Source: an uncultured Bacteroidaceae bacterium
GTDB lineage: Bacteria; Bacteroidota; Bacteroidia; Bacteroidales; Bacteroidaceae
DNA: 38,449 nt
Direction of reading: 5' to 3'
Assembly (NCBI GenBank): GCA_934293005.1
Contig: CAKQYA010000024.1
Coordinates: 1-38,449 of the forward strand
The position numbers were made by a program, and so were the translations under genes. A model generated the notes under the pieces. It ran no database searches and was not told the origin of the DNA. It saw only the letters and a program-made list of their open reading frames with translations. Below, piece by piece: positions 22,460 to 31,760 of this stretch; within the stretch, counting starts at the first letter, position 1; each line of letters starts with the position of its first letter.

Positions 22460-24595
22460 ATGGTAAACAATAAACATCTGTCAGCTTCCACACATTCCCT
22501 AATTGCTGTGTTCACCATGGCTGCAATGCTCGTGCTGTCGAGTATGGTGGCTGCATGCGCCCGCATGGGCACACCTGACGGTGGCCCTTACGATGAAACG
22601 CCGCCTGTCATCGTGCGCACTTCTCCAAAGTTTGGCTCTGCCAACGTGAAGAGCGCCAAGAAGATTGTCATAGAGTTTGACGAGATAGTGAAGATAGACA
22701 ATGCCTCAGAGAAAGTGGTCATTTCGCCTCCGCAGATAGAGCAGCCCAACATAGAGGCTGATGGCCGAAAGGTGACGGTGCAGCTGAAAGATTCGCTCAA
22801 GCCAGACATGACCTATACCATCGACTTTGCTGATGCCATTGTTGACAATAACGAGGGCAACCCCTATGGCAATTACGCCTTCACATTCTCAACAGGCAGC
22901 AACGTGGACACCTTGCAGGTGTCGGGCAATGTGCTCAACGCCAGCAATCTTGAACCCATAAAAGGCATGCTCGTGGGTCTTTACAAGATGCCTGAGACAG
23001 AAGATGGCGACTCGCTCACAACCCTCCCCGACTCAGTGTTCAAGACCAAACCCTTCGAGCGCATATCGCGCACCGACGGACGAGGCCATTTCATCGTGAA
23101 GGGCTTGGCTCCTGGCAAGTACCGCATATACGCCTTGCAGGACCAAAACCAAAATTACGTGTATGATCAGAAAGCTGAGATGATAGCCTTCACAGACAGG
23201 ATGCTCTCACCATATAGCAGGCCCGATGTAAGGCAAGACACAGTGTGGCACGACAGCATTCATTACGACTCCATCGTGCCTGTGGCCTACACGCATTATT
23301 ACCCTGACGACATAGTGCTGATGGCATTCCAGGCGGAAGTGCAAGACCGTTACCTGCTCAAGAGCGAACGTCCCACCCTCCAGCAGTTCACCATCATCTT
23401 CACAGCTCCGAGCAACACGTTGCCTCTCTTGACAGGGCTCAACTTCAATGCCGCCAACGCATTCGTCATCGATGCCAACACACGCAAAGACACCATAAAC
23501 TACTGGATAAGAGACTCGCTCGTATACAATATCGACACGCTTGAAATCAAGCTCGACTATTACGCCACCGACACCACAGGACAGCTATCCCTTACAACCG
23601 ACACTCTCACGCTTGTGCCGAAACTGACTAAGGCGCGTCTTGCCAAACAGAGAGAAGAAGCCTATGAGGAATGGGTGAAGGAATGCAAACAGCAAGCAAA
23701 GGCTGAAAAGCGCAAAGCGCAGAAGGCTGCAGCTGACGGTGGCGAAGATGACACAAAGGAAGATGACGACAGCTTTGAGGCAACTGAAGAACAACAACAT
23801 GACCATAATGGAGACAAAGCCAAAGGGCGCAAAAAAGTCAAGAAGACCAAGAAGGACGATGACTTTGTAGTGCCTCCTATGCCAGAAGAATTCATCAATT
23901 ACCGCGTGAACAACGCCACAGGACTTGATCCCGACAAGAATGTGGACTTCATCTTTGACGAGCCGCTCGACTCGGTCGACATGTCAAAAATACGTTTTTC
24001 CATAAAGAAAGACTCTCTTTATGTGCCAGACAGGTTCGTATTCCGCCAGATGCCCGACGACATCATGCGGTATAGACTCTATGCCGAATGGGAAGCCGAT
24101 TCGTCTTATCAGATAGAGATTGACACAGCTGCCTTCGTCACTATATACGGCAAGCGTTGCGAAGCAAGAAAGATTGGCGTGAGCATGAAGAAGATGGATT
24201 CCTACTCTACTTTGTTTGTCGTGCTTCAGAATGCTGACACCACAGCAGTGGTGCAGCTGCTGAATGCCAGCGACAAGCCAGTGAAGACCATCAAAGCCAA
24301 GGACGGCAAGGCCGACTTCTATTTCATCACCCCTGGCATCTACTACATGCGCATGTTTTACGACCGCAACGGCAATGGCAAATGGGACACTGGCGACTAC
24401 GACGCACAGCTGCAGCCAGAAGAGACATTCTATTACCCAGAGCCGCTAACGCTCAAAGCGCAATGGGAGATAACGCAGGAATGGAATCCTACAGCCTATC
24501 CTCGCGCAAAGCAGAAGCCCTCAAAGATAACGAAGCAGAAGCCAGACAAGGAGAGGAAAAGCAAGAACAGAAATGCAGACAGAAAGAAGAAGTGA
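22460..24595 (+). CDS. Ig-like (Big_5) domain lipoprotein
   Basis: The 711-aa protein has a hydrophobic signal segment ending in a lipobox (SSMVAAC, Cys at about 33), so it is probably an outer-membrane lipoprotein. Next comes an Ig-like Big_5 domain (DETPPVIVRTSPKFGSANV through YAFTFSTGS), a carboxypeptidase-regulatory-like domain (NLEPIKGMLVGLY through GKYRIYALQD), then a beta-rich region. A very charged, low-complexity linker at about 405-470 splits it from a second similar half (TGLDPDKNVDFIFDEPLD onward; YYMRMFYDRNGNGKWD). The tail is Lys-rich. It lies 20 bp before a glycosyltransferase and is likely co-transcribed with it. Function unknown. Confidence 0.8.
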   Translation: MVNNKHLSASTHSLIAVFTMAAMLVLSSMVAACARMGTPDGGPYDETPPVIVRTSPKFGSANVKSAKKIVIEFDEIVKIDNASEKVVISPPQIEQPNIEADGRKVTVQLKDSLKPDMTYTIDFADAIVDNNEGNPYGNYAFTFSTGSNVDTLQVSGNVLNASNLEPIKGMLVGLYKMPETEDGDSLTTLPDSVFKTKPFERISRTDGRGHFIVKGLAPGKYRIYALQDQNQNYVYDQKAEMIAFTDRMLSPYSRPDVRQDTVWHDSIHYDSIVPVAYTHYYPDDIVLMAFQAEVQDRYLLKSERPTLQQFTIIFTAPSNTLPLLTGLNFNAANAFVIDANTRKDTINYWIRDSLVYNIDTLEIKLDYYATDTTGQLSLTTDTLTLVPKLTKARLAKQREEAYEEWVKECKQQAKAEKRKAQKAAADGGEDDTKEDDDSFEATEEQQHDHNGDKAKGRKKVKKTKKDDDFVVPPMPEEFINYRVNNATGLDPDKNVDFIFDEPLDSVDMSKIRFSIKKDSLYVPDRFVFRQMPDDIMRYRLYAEWEADSSYQIEIDTAAFVTIYGKRCEARKIGVSMKKMDSYSTLFVVLQNADTTAVVQLLNASDKPVKTIKAKDGKADFYFITPGIYYMRMFYDRNGNGKWDTGDYDAQLQPEETFYYPEPLTLKAQWEITQEWNPTAYPRAKQKPSKITKQKPDKERKSKNRNADRKKK

Positions 24596-24615
24596 ATTGA
24601 CTAACACATATTGTT

Positions 24616-25428
24616 ATGGGAAAAAATCAAACTATAGCTAAAGGTGTGAGTCTTATTGTGACCACATACAACAGGCCTTTGTTTCTTGAACTTGTGCTCA
24701 AGAGTATCCTGCGACAAAAAGTCATGCCTGCCGAAGTGATCATAGCCGATGACGGCTCGACCATCGAGACAGAAGAACTTATCAACAGGTATGTCAAGTT
24801 GTTTCCTGTGCCTTTGATACATTCGTGGATTCCCGACAAGGGCTTCCGCCTTGCGAAGTCGCGCAATATGGCCATAGCCCGTTCTACAGGCGACTACATC
24901 ATCATCATAGATGGAGACATAGTGCTATCGCCTTGTTTTGTTCACGATCACTTGCAGGCCCGCAAGCCTGGATACTTCATCAATGGGGGCCGCGCGCGGT
25001 TGTCGGAGGCAGCCACGCTGAAGAGATGCCAAACATTGGACGACAAGTTTTCTATCTTCACCTACGGACTGAAACGTCCTCTCACTATGGTGCGCCTGCC
25101 ATGGCTCCACAAGATGGCCAAAGGCCCGATAGGCATAAGGAAAATACGCGGATGCAACATGTCTTTTTGGCGAAACGACCTTGTGGCGGTGAATGGCTTT
25201 GAAGAAAAGATTGAAGGATGGGGTTGCGAGGATACAGAACTCGTGGTCCGGCTCTTCAACAATGGAGTGAAGAAACTAAACATATCAGGATTAGCCCCAT
25301 GCGTGCATCTATATCATCCAGGTGACAAGAACAGCAGCGTCACACGTGTGGAGAATGCCAAGATAGAGGAAGAGTCAATAACTAAAGGAAAGAAAAGGGC
25401 CGACTTAGGACTTGATCAATATATATAA
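24616..25428 (+). CDS. Glycosyltransferase family 2 with galactosyltransferase-type C-terminus
   Basis: The 270-aa protein has the GT-A fold of GT2: SLIVTTYNRPLFLELVLKS, ADDGSTIETEELI, IPDKGFRLAKSRNMAIA and the metal-binding DGD in IIIIDGDIVLS. The C-terminal segment FWRNDLVAVNGFEEKIEGWG and CEDTELVVRL is the Glyco_transf_7C-type acceptor part, with the ED pair that often holds the catalytic base. Proteins of this build add sugars to lipopolysaccharide core or similar glycans at the cytosolic face. It follows the Ig-like lipoprotein by 20 bp and starts a run of four glycan genes. Confidence 0.9.
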   Translation: MGKNQTIAKGVSLIVTTYNRPLFLELVLKSILRQKVMPAEVIIADDGSTIETEELINRYVKLFPVPLIHSWIPDKGFRLAKSRNMAIARSTGDYIIIIDGDIVLSPCFVHDHLQARKPGYFINGGRARLSEAATLKRCQTLDDKFSIFTYGLKRPLTMVRLPWLHKMAKGPIGIRKIRGCNMSFWRNDLVAVNGFEEKIEGWGCEDTELVVRLFNNGVKKLNISGLAPCVHLYHPGDKNSSVTRVENAKIEEESITKGKKRADLGLDQYI

Positions 25429-25463
25429 GGTAATGACAATCTGTATAAAAAAGAGTACCGAAT

Positions 25464-26516
25464 ATGGCTGAGCACATGGAAACCAATAATGTGAAAGGCA
25501 AGAGAATTCTTTTACTTTGCGAGGATTTCTTTGGTTATGACCAAATGATATGTGAAGAACTCATGTCTATGGGGGCTGAAGAAGTTCATCTGAAGAATGC
25601 AGCCTTTTTCCGTTCGTCGTTACGGGAGAGAGAATCATTCAGGATAAAGAAGTTCTTGCGCAATCCACATGAACGCAGAGATTGGACCCGAGAATTTGAA
25701 AAAGAGATAGAGGGCAAGAGGTTTGATATGTTTCTGTGTGTCGAAAATGCCTGCTTCAGCAAATCGTTCATGACTTATCTGCGTGCAAAGAATCCGGGTG
25801 TGAAATGCGCACTTTTCCTATGGGACAAATACGAAACTCAGCAGGGGGGATTCAAAGACTACAGGTTCTTGTTCGACAAGGTATATTCATTCGACAGAGA
25901 CGACTGCCAAAAATATGGCATGGAGTATTTCCCTGATTTCTATATACCACAGCCATGTCCAGACCATTATGACTACGACATCAGTTTTGTGGGCACAGCA
26001 CGCCGCAAGACCACCATTCATCGTTTTGCCTTAATGGACTATGTGTATCAGTTTTGCATGCAGCATGGACTTAAATCGCACCTGTATCTTAAGGCAAAGG
26101 AGCCTGGCTTGAAAAAATACAGCAAGGCGAAACGATACTTCAAAGAACACTTATTCCAGTCAAAATACCGCAGATTATACGCAAGATACAAAGAACAGCC
26201 TTGGCTCAAGACAGAGAGCCTTCCTCTGGACGACTGCATTCGGATTCAGAATAGCGCAAAAGTGCTGCTTGATCTGAACCATACAAACAGGCAGGGCATG
26301 ACCCTCAATGCCATTGCAGCTATTGCCAATGGACAAAAGCTTATCACAACCAATAAGAGAATAAAGGAAGAAGCCTTTTACGACCCTGATATGATATATG
26401 TCATGGATGACAAAAATCCGCACTTGGATATAGATTTCTTCAACAGGCCATGCAGAAAGGTTGACATATCGTATCTCAGGATAGACAACTGGCTGAATCA
26501 CATATTATCATTTTAA
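25464..26516 (+). CDS. Putative GT-B-type glycosyltransferase (surface glycan)
   Basis: The 350-aa protein starts with a Rossmann-like strand (GKRILLLCEDFFGYDQ), continues with MFLCVENACFSKSFMTYL and FFLW-like CALFLWDKYETQQGG, then YDYDISFVGTARRKTTIHR at the start of a second domain. Near the end, NSAKVLLDLNHTNRQGMTLN followed by AIAAIANGQKLITTN has the form of the donor-sugar site in spore-coat CgeB-like or family 1 glycosyltransferases. The assignment is by layout and context, not by a diagnostic motif. A second ATG (MET) lies 4 codons in. It lies 35 bp after the GT2 gene. Confidence 0.65.
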   Translation: MAEHMETNNVKGKRILLLCEDFFGYDQMICEELMSMGAEEVHLKNAAFFRSSLRERESFRIKKFLRNPHERRDWTREFEKEIEGKRFDMFLCVENACFSKSFMTYLRAKNPGVKCALFLWDKYETQQGGFKDYRFLFDKVYSFDRDDCQKYGMEYFPDFYIPQPCPDHYDYDISFVGTARRKTTIHRFALMDYVYQFCMQHGLKSHLYLKAKEPGLKKYSKAKRYFKEHLFQSKYRRLYARYKEQPWLKTESLPLDDCIRIQNSAKVLLDLNHTNRQGMTLNAIAAIANGQKLITTNKRIKEEAFYDPDMIYVMDDKNPHLDIDFFNRPCRKVDISYLRIDNWLNHILSF

Positions 26517-26725
26517 CCCAAATCTACTATTAGATTCATTACCCTTTTAGTGTTTGCTCCGAGCAAGTTGCGCCGCATGCTTTTCTTTTTAGCCTGCCAT
26601 ACAAAATAATGACTGAAACAAAATGCCGAAGGAATCCCGACAAGAGCCCGAATAACAAACAACGCACAACCTGTCTCAGTCTAATCACATACTTAGAGTC
26701 AACACATTAAAAACACTATTATGAC

Positions 26726-27745
26726 ATGAACAGATTTAATAAGATTTTTGTCGTCACATTGTTCAACTACGCTACTGGCGGTGTTGAGCTGTGCCATCAA
26801 CTTGTCGATTACCTCAGAAGAAGAGGAGTGGATGCATATATAGTCTACATGAAAGACAATAAGATTTCAGAAAATCAGACTGTGACAGAGGCATACAAGT
26901 GTTATGATGTCAAGTCGTCAAGCATGATTGAAGATGAGGAAAACAACCTGCTGGTCCTTCCTGAAGTGTTCTTCGATTTAATGTACGACTACAACAGGAT
27001 GAAGATAGGATGCTGGTGGATGTCGGTGGACAACCGATATTCAAATGCTTCGCTGAGGGACAAACTCATGTTTAAGCCTTCTGTGACAAAGTGGTATAAA
27101 CTGCTGACAAGATATGTGAAATATCCAGAACGAAGAAACAAAAACTCCATAAGGGATTTTAAACGACAAAGCAGCAGATTGTATCATTTCTATCAAAGTT
27201 GTTATGCCCAAATGCACCTATACTCCAAGGGACTTGAGAAGGTAATCCCACTCACAGATTATATAAACGTCGACTTTGTCAAGCATGAGAATGCAGAAAA
27301 GACTGACATTGTGCTGTACAACCCTTCCAAAGGTTATAAGTTCACCAAGAAGGTGATGGCCAAACTCCCCGATGTGAAGTTTGTGCCTCTCAGAAACCTT
27401 GACAGGCAACAATTATCCGAGTTATTAGTCAAAGCAAAACTGTATATCGACTTCGGGCATTTTCCAGGCAAGGACCGATTGCCAAGAGAAGCGGTAATAT
27501 CTGGATGCTGTGTCATCACAGGCACAGAAGGAGCATCTTTCTTTTATGAAGATATGCCAATCGATTCAAAATACAAGATAAAGCAAAGCCTGTCGAACAT
27601 CCCGGCCATAGCAGACAGAATCAAATATGTGCTTGCTCATTATGACGAGTGCAAGGGCGACTTTGACTATTACCGTTCACAGGTTTTGTCTGAAAAAGAC
27701 CGATTCATCAGAGAGATAGAGTCATTTTTCTTTATAAGCAAATGA
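26726..27745 (+). CDS. Putative GT-B-type glycosyltransferase
   Basis: The 339-aa protein opens with KIFVVTLFNYATGGVELCHQ, where GGVE is the loop typical of GT4-like enzymes, and has a second Rossmann-like part: TDIVLYNPSKGYKFTKKVM, VKFVPLRNLDRQQLSELL, KLYIDFGHFPGKDRLPREAV and SGCCVITGTEGASFF. The PREA-x4-CCVITG region fits the nucleotide-sugar end of GT-B enzymes. Annotated relatives are often just hypothetical. A 209-bp gap with no clear promoter box precedes it, and an ATG five bases earlier (26721) is in another frame. Confidence 0.65.
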   Translation: MNRFNKIFVVTLFNYATGGVELCHQLVDYLRRRGVDAYIVYMKDNKISENQTVTEAYKCYDVKSSSMIEDEENNLLVLPEVFFDLMYDYNRMKIGCWWMSVDNRYSNASLRDKLMFKPSVTKWYKLLTRYVKYPERRNKNSIRDFKRQSSRLYHFYQSCYAQMHLYSKGLEKVIPLTDYINVDFVKHENAEKTDIVLYNPSKGYKFTKKVMAKLPDVKFVPLRNLDRQQLSELLVKAKLYIDFGHFPGKDRLPREAVISGCCVITGTEGASFFYEDMPIDSKYKIKQSLSNIPAIADRIKYVLAHYDECKGDFDYYRSQVLSEKDRFIREIESFFFISK

Positions 27746-27848
27746 ATTGCCACACATAATCAGATAAGACATTCAAAATATCATTAACAAAAAGCAGGGA
27801 GTCATCATTTGATAATAATGAGCGACTGCATCATTTCCATTTCCACTT

Positions 27849-28523
27849 ATGATACCAAAAATCATTCACTATTGCTGGTTTGGCAGAGGCGAGAAAGATG
27901 ACATGACAAAAGCATATATAGCTCAATGGAAGAACATTCTGACCGACTATGAGTTTATAGAATGGAACGAGGACAACTTTGATGTGAACTACTGCTCGTT
28001 CACAAAAGAGGCTTACATATTCAAGAACTATGCTTTTGTGTCAGACGTGTGCAGGCTGAAGGCCCTTTATGAAATGGGAGGAATATATCTCGATACAGAT
28101 GTAGAAGTATTGAAACCTTTTGACGAATATCTCTCAAAAGGCTCATTCTGCAGCTACGAAGGCAAATGGATAGGTACGGCTGCCATCGGCACAGAGCCGC
28201 ACCAAGAATGGGTCAAGGCCTTCCTTGATTATTACACAAAGAGGCATTTTCTTAATGCATGGGGACATCCTGTGAGGATGCCAAACACGAAAATTCTCAC
28301 AATATTTGTTCTGCCAAACATGACTGATGGACGAAAGCCAAACGTATATCCTACAGACTATTTCTGCGCAAAAGACTGGAAAACTAATACTGTAAAGAAA
28401 ACAGAAAACACAGTATGCGTACATCATTACGCTTGCACATGGAAAAGAAAGAGGAAAACCGCATGGGACAGAATAAGGCTTTTCTTCAAAGGCATTGCCG
28501 TACGCTATTTTTACAGACAGTAA
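27849..28523 (+). CDS. Glycosyltransferase family 32 (DXD sugar-binding) protein
   Basis: The 224-aa protein begins MIPKIIHYCWFGRGEKDD, the classic opening of GT32/OCH1-type and capsular polysaccharide transferases, followed by YEFIEWNEDNFDV, FVSDVCRLKALYEMGGIYLD and the DXD motif in YLDTDVEVLKP at about residue 79-89. It probably transfers a hexose during capsule or lipopolysaccharide synthesis. The C-terminus (HHYACTWKRKRKTAWDRIR) is basic, as in membrane-surface enzymes of this family. It lies 103 bp after the previous gene and 46 bp before xerD. Confidence 0.9.
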   Translation: MIPKIIHYCWFGRGEKDDMTKAYIAQWKNILTDYEFIEWNEDNFDVNYCSFTKEAYIFKNYAFVSDVCRLKALYEMGGIYLDTDVEVLKPFDEYLSKGSFCSYEGKWIGTAAIGTEPHQEWVKAFLDYYTKRHFLNAWGHPVRMPNTKILTIFVLPNMTDGRKPNVYPTDYFCAKDWKTNTVKKTENTVCVHHYACTWKRKRKTAWDRIRLFFKGIAVRYFYRQ

Positions 28524-28569
28524 TAACCAGCATGCCATGATATGTATATAAGCAGAACACGCATAATAT

Positions 28570-29484
28570 ATGAAACACTCAGAACAAGACAAGCTCATTC
28601 GCCGATACTACCAGTATTTGAAGCTTGAGAAAAATTTCTCTGCCAACACCATAGACGCCTACATGCGCGACCTTGACAAGTTTTTTCTTTTCATCAAAGA
28701 TGGCGGCAAAGATTTCCTTAACGTCGATTTGCCTGACATACATGAGTTTTCAGCCATGATGGTGGACGTGGGCATCTCGCCTGTGTCTCTGTCGCGCATA
28801 CTCTCAGGCGTACGCAGCTTCTATCATTTTCTTGTACTGAGCGATGTGCTTGAAGTCAATCCCACCGAACTTCTTGAATATCCCAAGAAACCGAAAAGAC
28901 TGCCAGATGTGCTGAGTGTAGACGAGATCGACGCCATAGAATCGGTGATAGACCTCTCTCTGCCTGAAGGGCAACGCAACAAAGCCATCATAGAGACATT
29001 GTTCAGCTGCGGACTGCGTGTAAGCGAACTCGTGAACCTGAAGATAAGCAACATGTATCTTGACGACGAGTTCATCAAGGTGGAAGGCAAAGGCTCAAAG
29101 CAACGCCTCGTGCCCATCTCAGAACAAGCCATACACGAGATACAGCTATATTTCCTCGACCGCAACCTCATAGACATAGCTCCCGAATACCAAGACTATG
29201 TCTTTGTGAGCCACAGGAGAAAAAAACCGCTAACGCGCGTCATGGTGTTCATCATGATTAAAAACCTTGTGGAAAAAGCAGGCATTAAGAAAACCGTATC
29301 TCCGCACACATTCAGACATTCGTTTGCCACTTCCTTGCTTGAGGGAGGAGCCAACCTGAGGGCTATCCAGGCTATGCTGGGACATGAATCAATAGCCACC
29401 ACACAGATATACACACATATTGACACTTCCCATCTGCGCGAAGAGATCCTTGAACATCATCCGCGCAACATGAGAAGAGGCTGA
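28570..29484 (+). CDS. xerD: Site-specific tyrosine recombinase XerD
   Basis: XerD with XerC resolves chromosome dimers at dif. The 304-aa protein has the SAM-like core-binding domain (residues 8-95, YYQYLKLEKNFSANTIDAYM) and the catalytic domain with all expected residues: Arg in CGLRVSELVNL, Lys in EGKGSKQRLVPI, His-x-x-Arg in HTFRHSFATSLLEGGA, His in MLGHESIATT and Tyr in TQIYTH. It ends 46 bp after a GT32 gene start region, with no sign of being part of a mobile element, so it is the core recombinase and not an integrase. Confidence 0.95.
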   Translation: MKHSEQDKLIRRYYQYLKLEKNFSANTIDAYMRDLDKFFLFIKDGGKDFLNVDLPDIHEFSAMMVDVGISPVSLSRILSGVRSFYHFLVLSDVLEVNPTELLEYPKKPKRLPDVLSVDEIDAIESVIDLSLPEGQRNKAIIETLFSCGLRVSELVNLKISNMYLDDEFIKVEGKGSKQRLVPISEQAIHEIQLYFLDRNLIDIAPEYQDYVFVSHRRKKPLTRVMVFIMIKNLVEKAGIKKTVSPHTFRHSFATSLLEGGANLRAIQAMLGHESIATTQIYTHIDTSHLREEILEHHPRNMRRG

Positions 29485-29624
29485 TGCTCATGGCTTGGCC
29501 ACTTGCTGACAAGAATGGGAATCTAATAGGCGTTTATGGTTAAAAAAGATTATTTTAGTCATGAATTAGACACCAAGATGCGGGCTTTTCATATCAAAGT
29601 CATTATCAATTCATATATAATCAT

Positions 29625-29632
29625 TACCTTTG
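29625..29632 (+). promoter_or_regulatory. -7 promoter box of the S41 protease gene
   Basis: TACCTTTG, a full consensus match, about 90 bp before the ATG at 29724. No clear -33 box. Confidence 0.55.
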
Positions 29633-29723
29633 TATCATCTCAAAGATAATCGCCTACGAATTATTGCTGAGACCCAATTCTTTTCACAATACAAATCAGA
29701 TTTCAGTTAGATACTACACAAAG

Positions 29724-31388
29724 ATGAAAAAAACTGTGACTACGCTCATCGCCATGATGATGATGGTTTCTGCCTTCGCGCAGACTGAACACGCTTTCTC
29801 TATATCCAAAAACATGGACATCTTCAACAGCATATACAGACAGCTGGACCTCTTCTATGTCGATTCGCTCGATGCTGACAAACTCTTTAAAGTGGGCATC
29901 GATGCCATGCTTGCCGAGCTTGACCCTTACACAGCCTATTATCCCGAGGAAAACATGAAGGATCTGAAAATGATGACCACAGGCAAATATGGCGGCATTG
30001 GCTCTGTGATACGCCAGAGACGAGACTCAGCAGGAGTGATGATATATGAGCCATATCCCGACATGCCCGCTGCTGAAGCAGGCTTGATGGTAGGCGACAT
30101 CATGCTGAAGATTGATGACAAGGATCTGAAAGGAATGGGAACGTCTGAGGTGAGCGACTTGCTTAGAGGAGAGCCTGGCACCACATTCTTGCTCAAGGTG
30201 CAGCGTCCTGGCGAAAAGAAGACACGCGAATTCAAAGTCACCCGACGCAACATCAAACGCGGGGCTGTGCCTTTCTATGGCATAGTGAAAGGTGTGGGAT
30301 ACATCAATCTGTCTGAATTCACAGAAGAGTGCGCAAAAGATGTGCGCAAAGCTTTCATCTCTCTGAAGGAGAAAGGTGCCAAAAGCATAGTGCTCGACCT
30401 GCGAAACAACCACGGAGGGTTGCTCGCTGAGGCTGTGGACATAGTGAATCTTTTTGTGCCTAAAGACATAAAGATTGTTGAGACAAAGGGAAAGATTGCG
30501 GCGGCAAGCAGCATGTACGTCACACACAACGAACCACTCGACATCGACATGCCACTTGCCGTACTCGTCAACAGCGAGACTGCAAGTGCCGCTGAGATTG
30601 TGTCGGGCGCGCTTCAAGACCTTGACAGGGCTGTCATCATAGGATGCAACACGTTCGGAAAAGGACTGGTACAGTCACCACGCGAACTTCCTTATAACGG
30701 AAGCCTCAAACTCACCACAGCCAAATACTACATTCCTTCGGGACGTTGCATACAAGCTGTCGACTACAAGAAGAAGCGTCAAGCCGCAGAGCTATACAGA
30801 GAAACTGGCAAGACTGTCAGCACAAAGGACAGTCTGAAGCACAAGATTTTCCACACCACAGGCGGACGTGAGGTTACTGAAGGTAGCGGCATCAAACCAG
30901 ACATTACTCTGGAACACGACACCATATCAAATATAGTTTATTACCTATCCGACGCTGACGTACTCGTAGACTGGGGCACCACATATTGCCAACAGCATCC
31001 TAACATACCTGCCGTAAGCGACTTCACAATATCAGACGAAGAATACGAGGCATTCAAGAAAATGGTAAAGGAAAGCAACTTCAAGTATGACAAAATCAGC
31101 GGTAAGAGGCTTGAAGAACTAAAGAAAGCGGCCAAGTTTGAGGGCTACTACGATGATGCCAAGGACATATTCGACAGCCTGGAAAAGAAGCTTGAGCACA
31201 ACGTGGACAAAGACATGGACTACAAGAAGAACGACATAAAGAAGCTACTCGCCATGGAGATAATCCGACGCGTGTATTATCAGGCTGGCACAATCGAAGA
31301 GTCGCTTAAGGATGATGTCGACTTTGAAGAAGCTGTAAAGGTGCTCAACAACGCAGAAGCCTATGCCAAGGCTTTAGGCAAAAAATAA
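29724..31388 (+). CDS. S41-family C-terminal processing peptidase
   Basis: Proteins of this family are exported serine proteases that trim or degrade envelope proteins from their C-termini. From ATG 29724 the protein has 554 aa and begins with a signal peptide (MKKTVTTLIAMMMMVSAFAQ). The open frame reaches 20 codons further up to a TTG, but that part would precede the signal peptide. A PDZ domain is visible at about 80-170 (GGIGSVIRQR to TREFKVTRR). The catalytic domain has GYINLSEFTE, LDLRNNHGG, the nucleophile Ser in VNSETASAAEIVSGAL and the Lys in GCNTFGKGLVQ. It starts a small group with the next two genes. Confidence 0.93.
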   Translation: MKKTVTTLIAMMMMVSAFAQTEHAFSISKNMDIFNSIYRQLDLFYVDSLDADKLFKVGIDAMLAELDPYTAYYPEENMKDLKMMTTGKYGGIGSVIRQRRDSAGVMIYEPYPDMPAAEAGLMVGDIMLKIDDKDLKGMGTSEVSDLLRGEPGTTFLLKVQRPGEKKTREFKVTRRNIKRGAVPFYGIVKGVGYINLSEFTEECAKDVRKAFISLKEKGAKSIVLDLRNNHGGLLAEAVDIVNLFVPKDIKIVETKGKIAAASSMYVTHNEPLDIDMPLAVLVNSETASAAEIVSGALQDLDRAVIIGCNTFGKGLVQSPRELPYNGSLKLTTAKYYIPSGRCIQAVDYKKKRQAAELYRETGKTVSTKDSLKHKIFHTTGGREVTEGSGIKPDITLEHDTISNIVYYLSDADVLVDWGTTYCQQHPNIPAVSDFTISDEEYEAFKKMVKESNFKYDKISGKRLEELKKAAKFEGYYDDAKDIFDSLEKKLEHNVDKDMDYKKNDIKKLLAMEIIRRVYYQAGTIEESLKDDVDFEEAVKVLNNAEAYAKALGKK

Positions 31389-31444
31389 TAGTCTCGTTTA
31401 ACAGAAAACCGAACATTCACACTTGAAAAATACACTTTTTTATC

Positions 31445-31678
31445 ATGGCACTACGCAACAACAAGGCCGTGCGTCTCAACAGATTCATGATGTATGGCAC
31501 ACTATTTCTTGGCATACTTGTGATAGGATGCGCTTTTGCGTTCCTTTACATGGCATATAACAAGCCAGACAATCCTTCTGCCGGACAAAGTGCCGATACC
31601 GACAGCCTCTTGTTCATGGTAGATGACTCGACCCTCATATATGGCGATGATTCCATGCTCATGCAGAATGCCGAATGA
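31445..31678 (+). CDS. Small single-pass membrane protein, hypothetical
   Basis: The 77-aa protein has a basic N-terminus (MALRNNKAVRLNRFM), one membrane helix at about residues 18-39 (GTLFLGILVIGCAFAFLY) and an acidic Asp/Ser-rich outer tail (DTDSLLFMVDDSTLIYGDD). It lies 56 bp after the S41 protease and 82 bp before the DUF3108 gene. No family is recognised. It could be a partner of the protease, but that rests on position only. Confidence 0.6.
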   Translation: MALRNNKAVRLNRFMMYGTLFLGILVIGCAFAFLYMAYNKPDNPSAGQSADTDSLLFMVDDSTLIYGDDSMLMQNAE

Positions 31679-31760
31679 CCATCCGACAAGGACAGGCCAA
31701 GCAACATTGGCAAAATAGCAGAAAAACACGTTTGCAACAGCTGTTTAAAACATTTATCTG

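Noticed and set aside
28570..29484. Phage or transposon integrase
   Set aside because: Length, residues and setting fit the core XerD, and no attachment site or phage gene is near.
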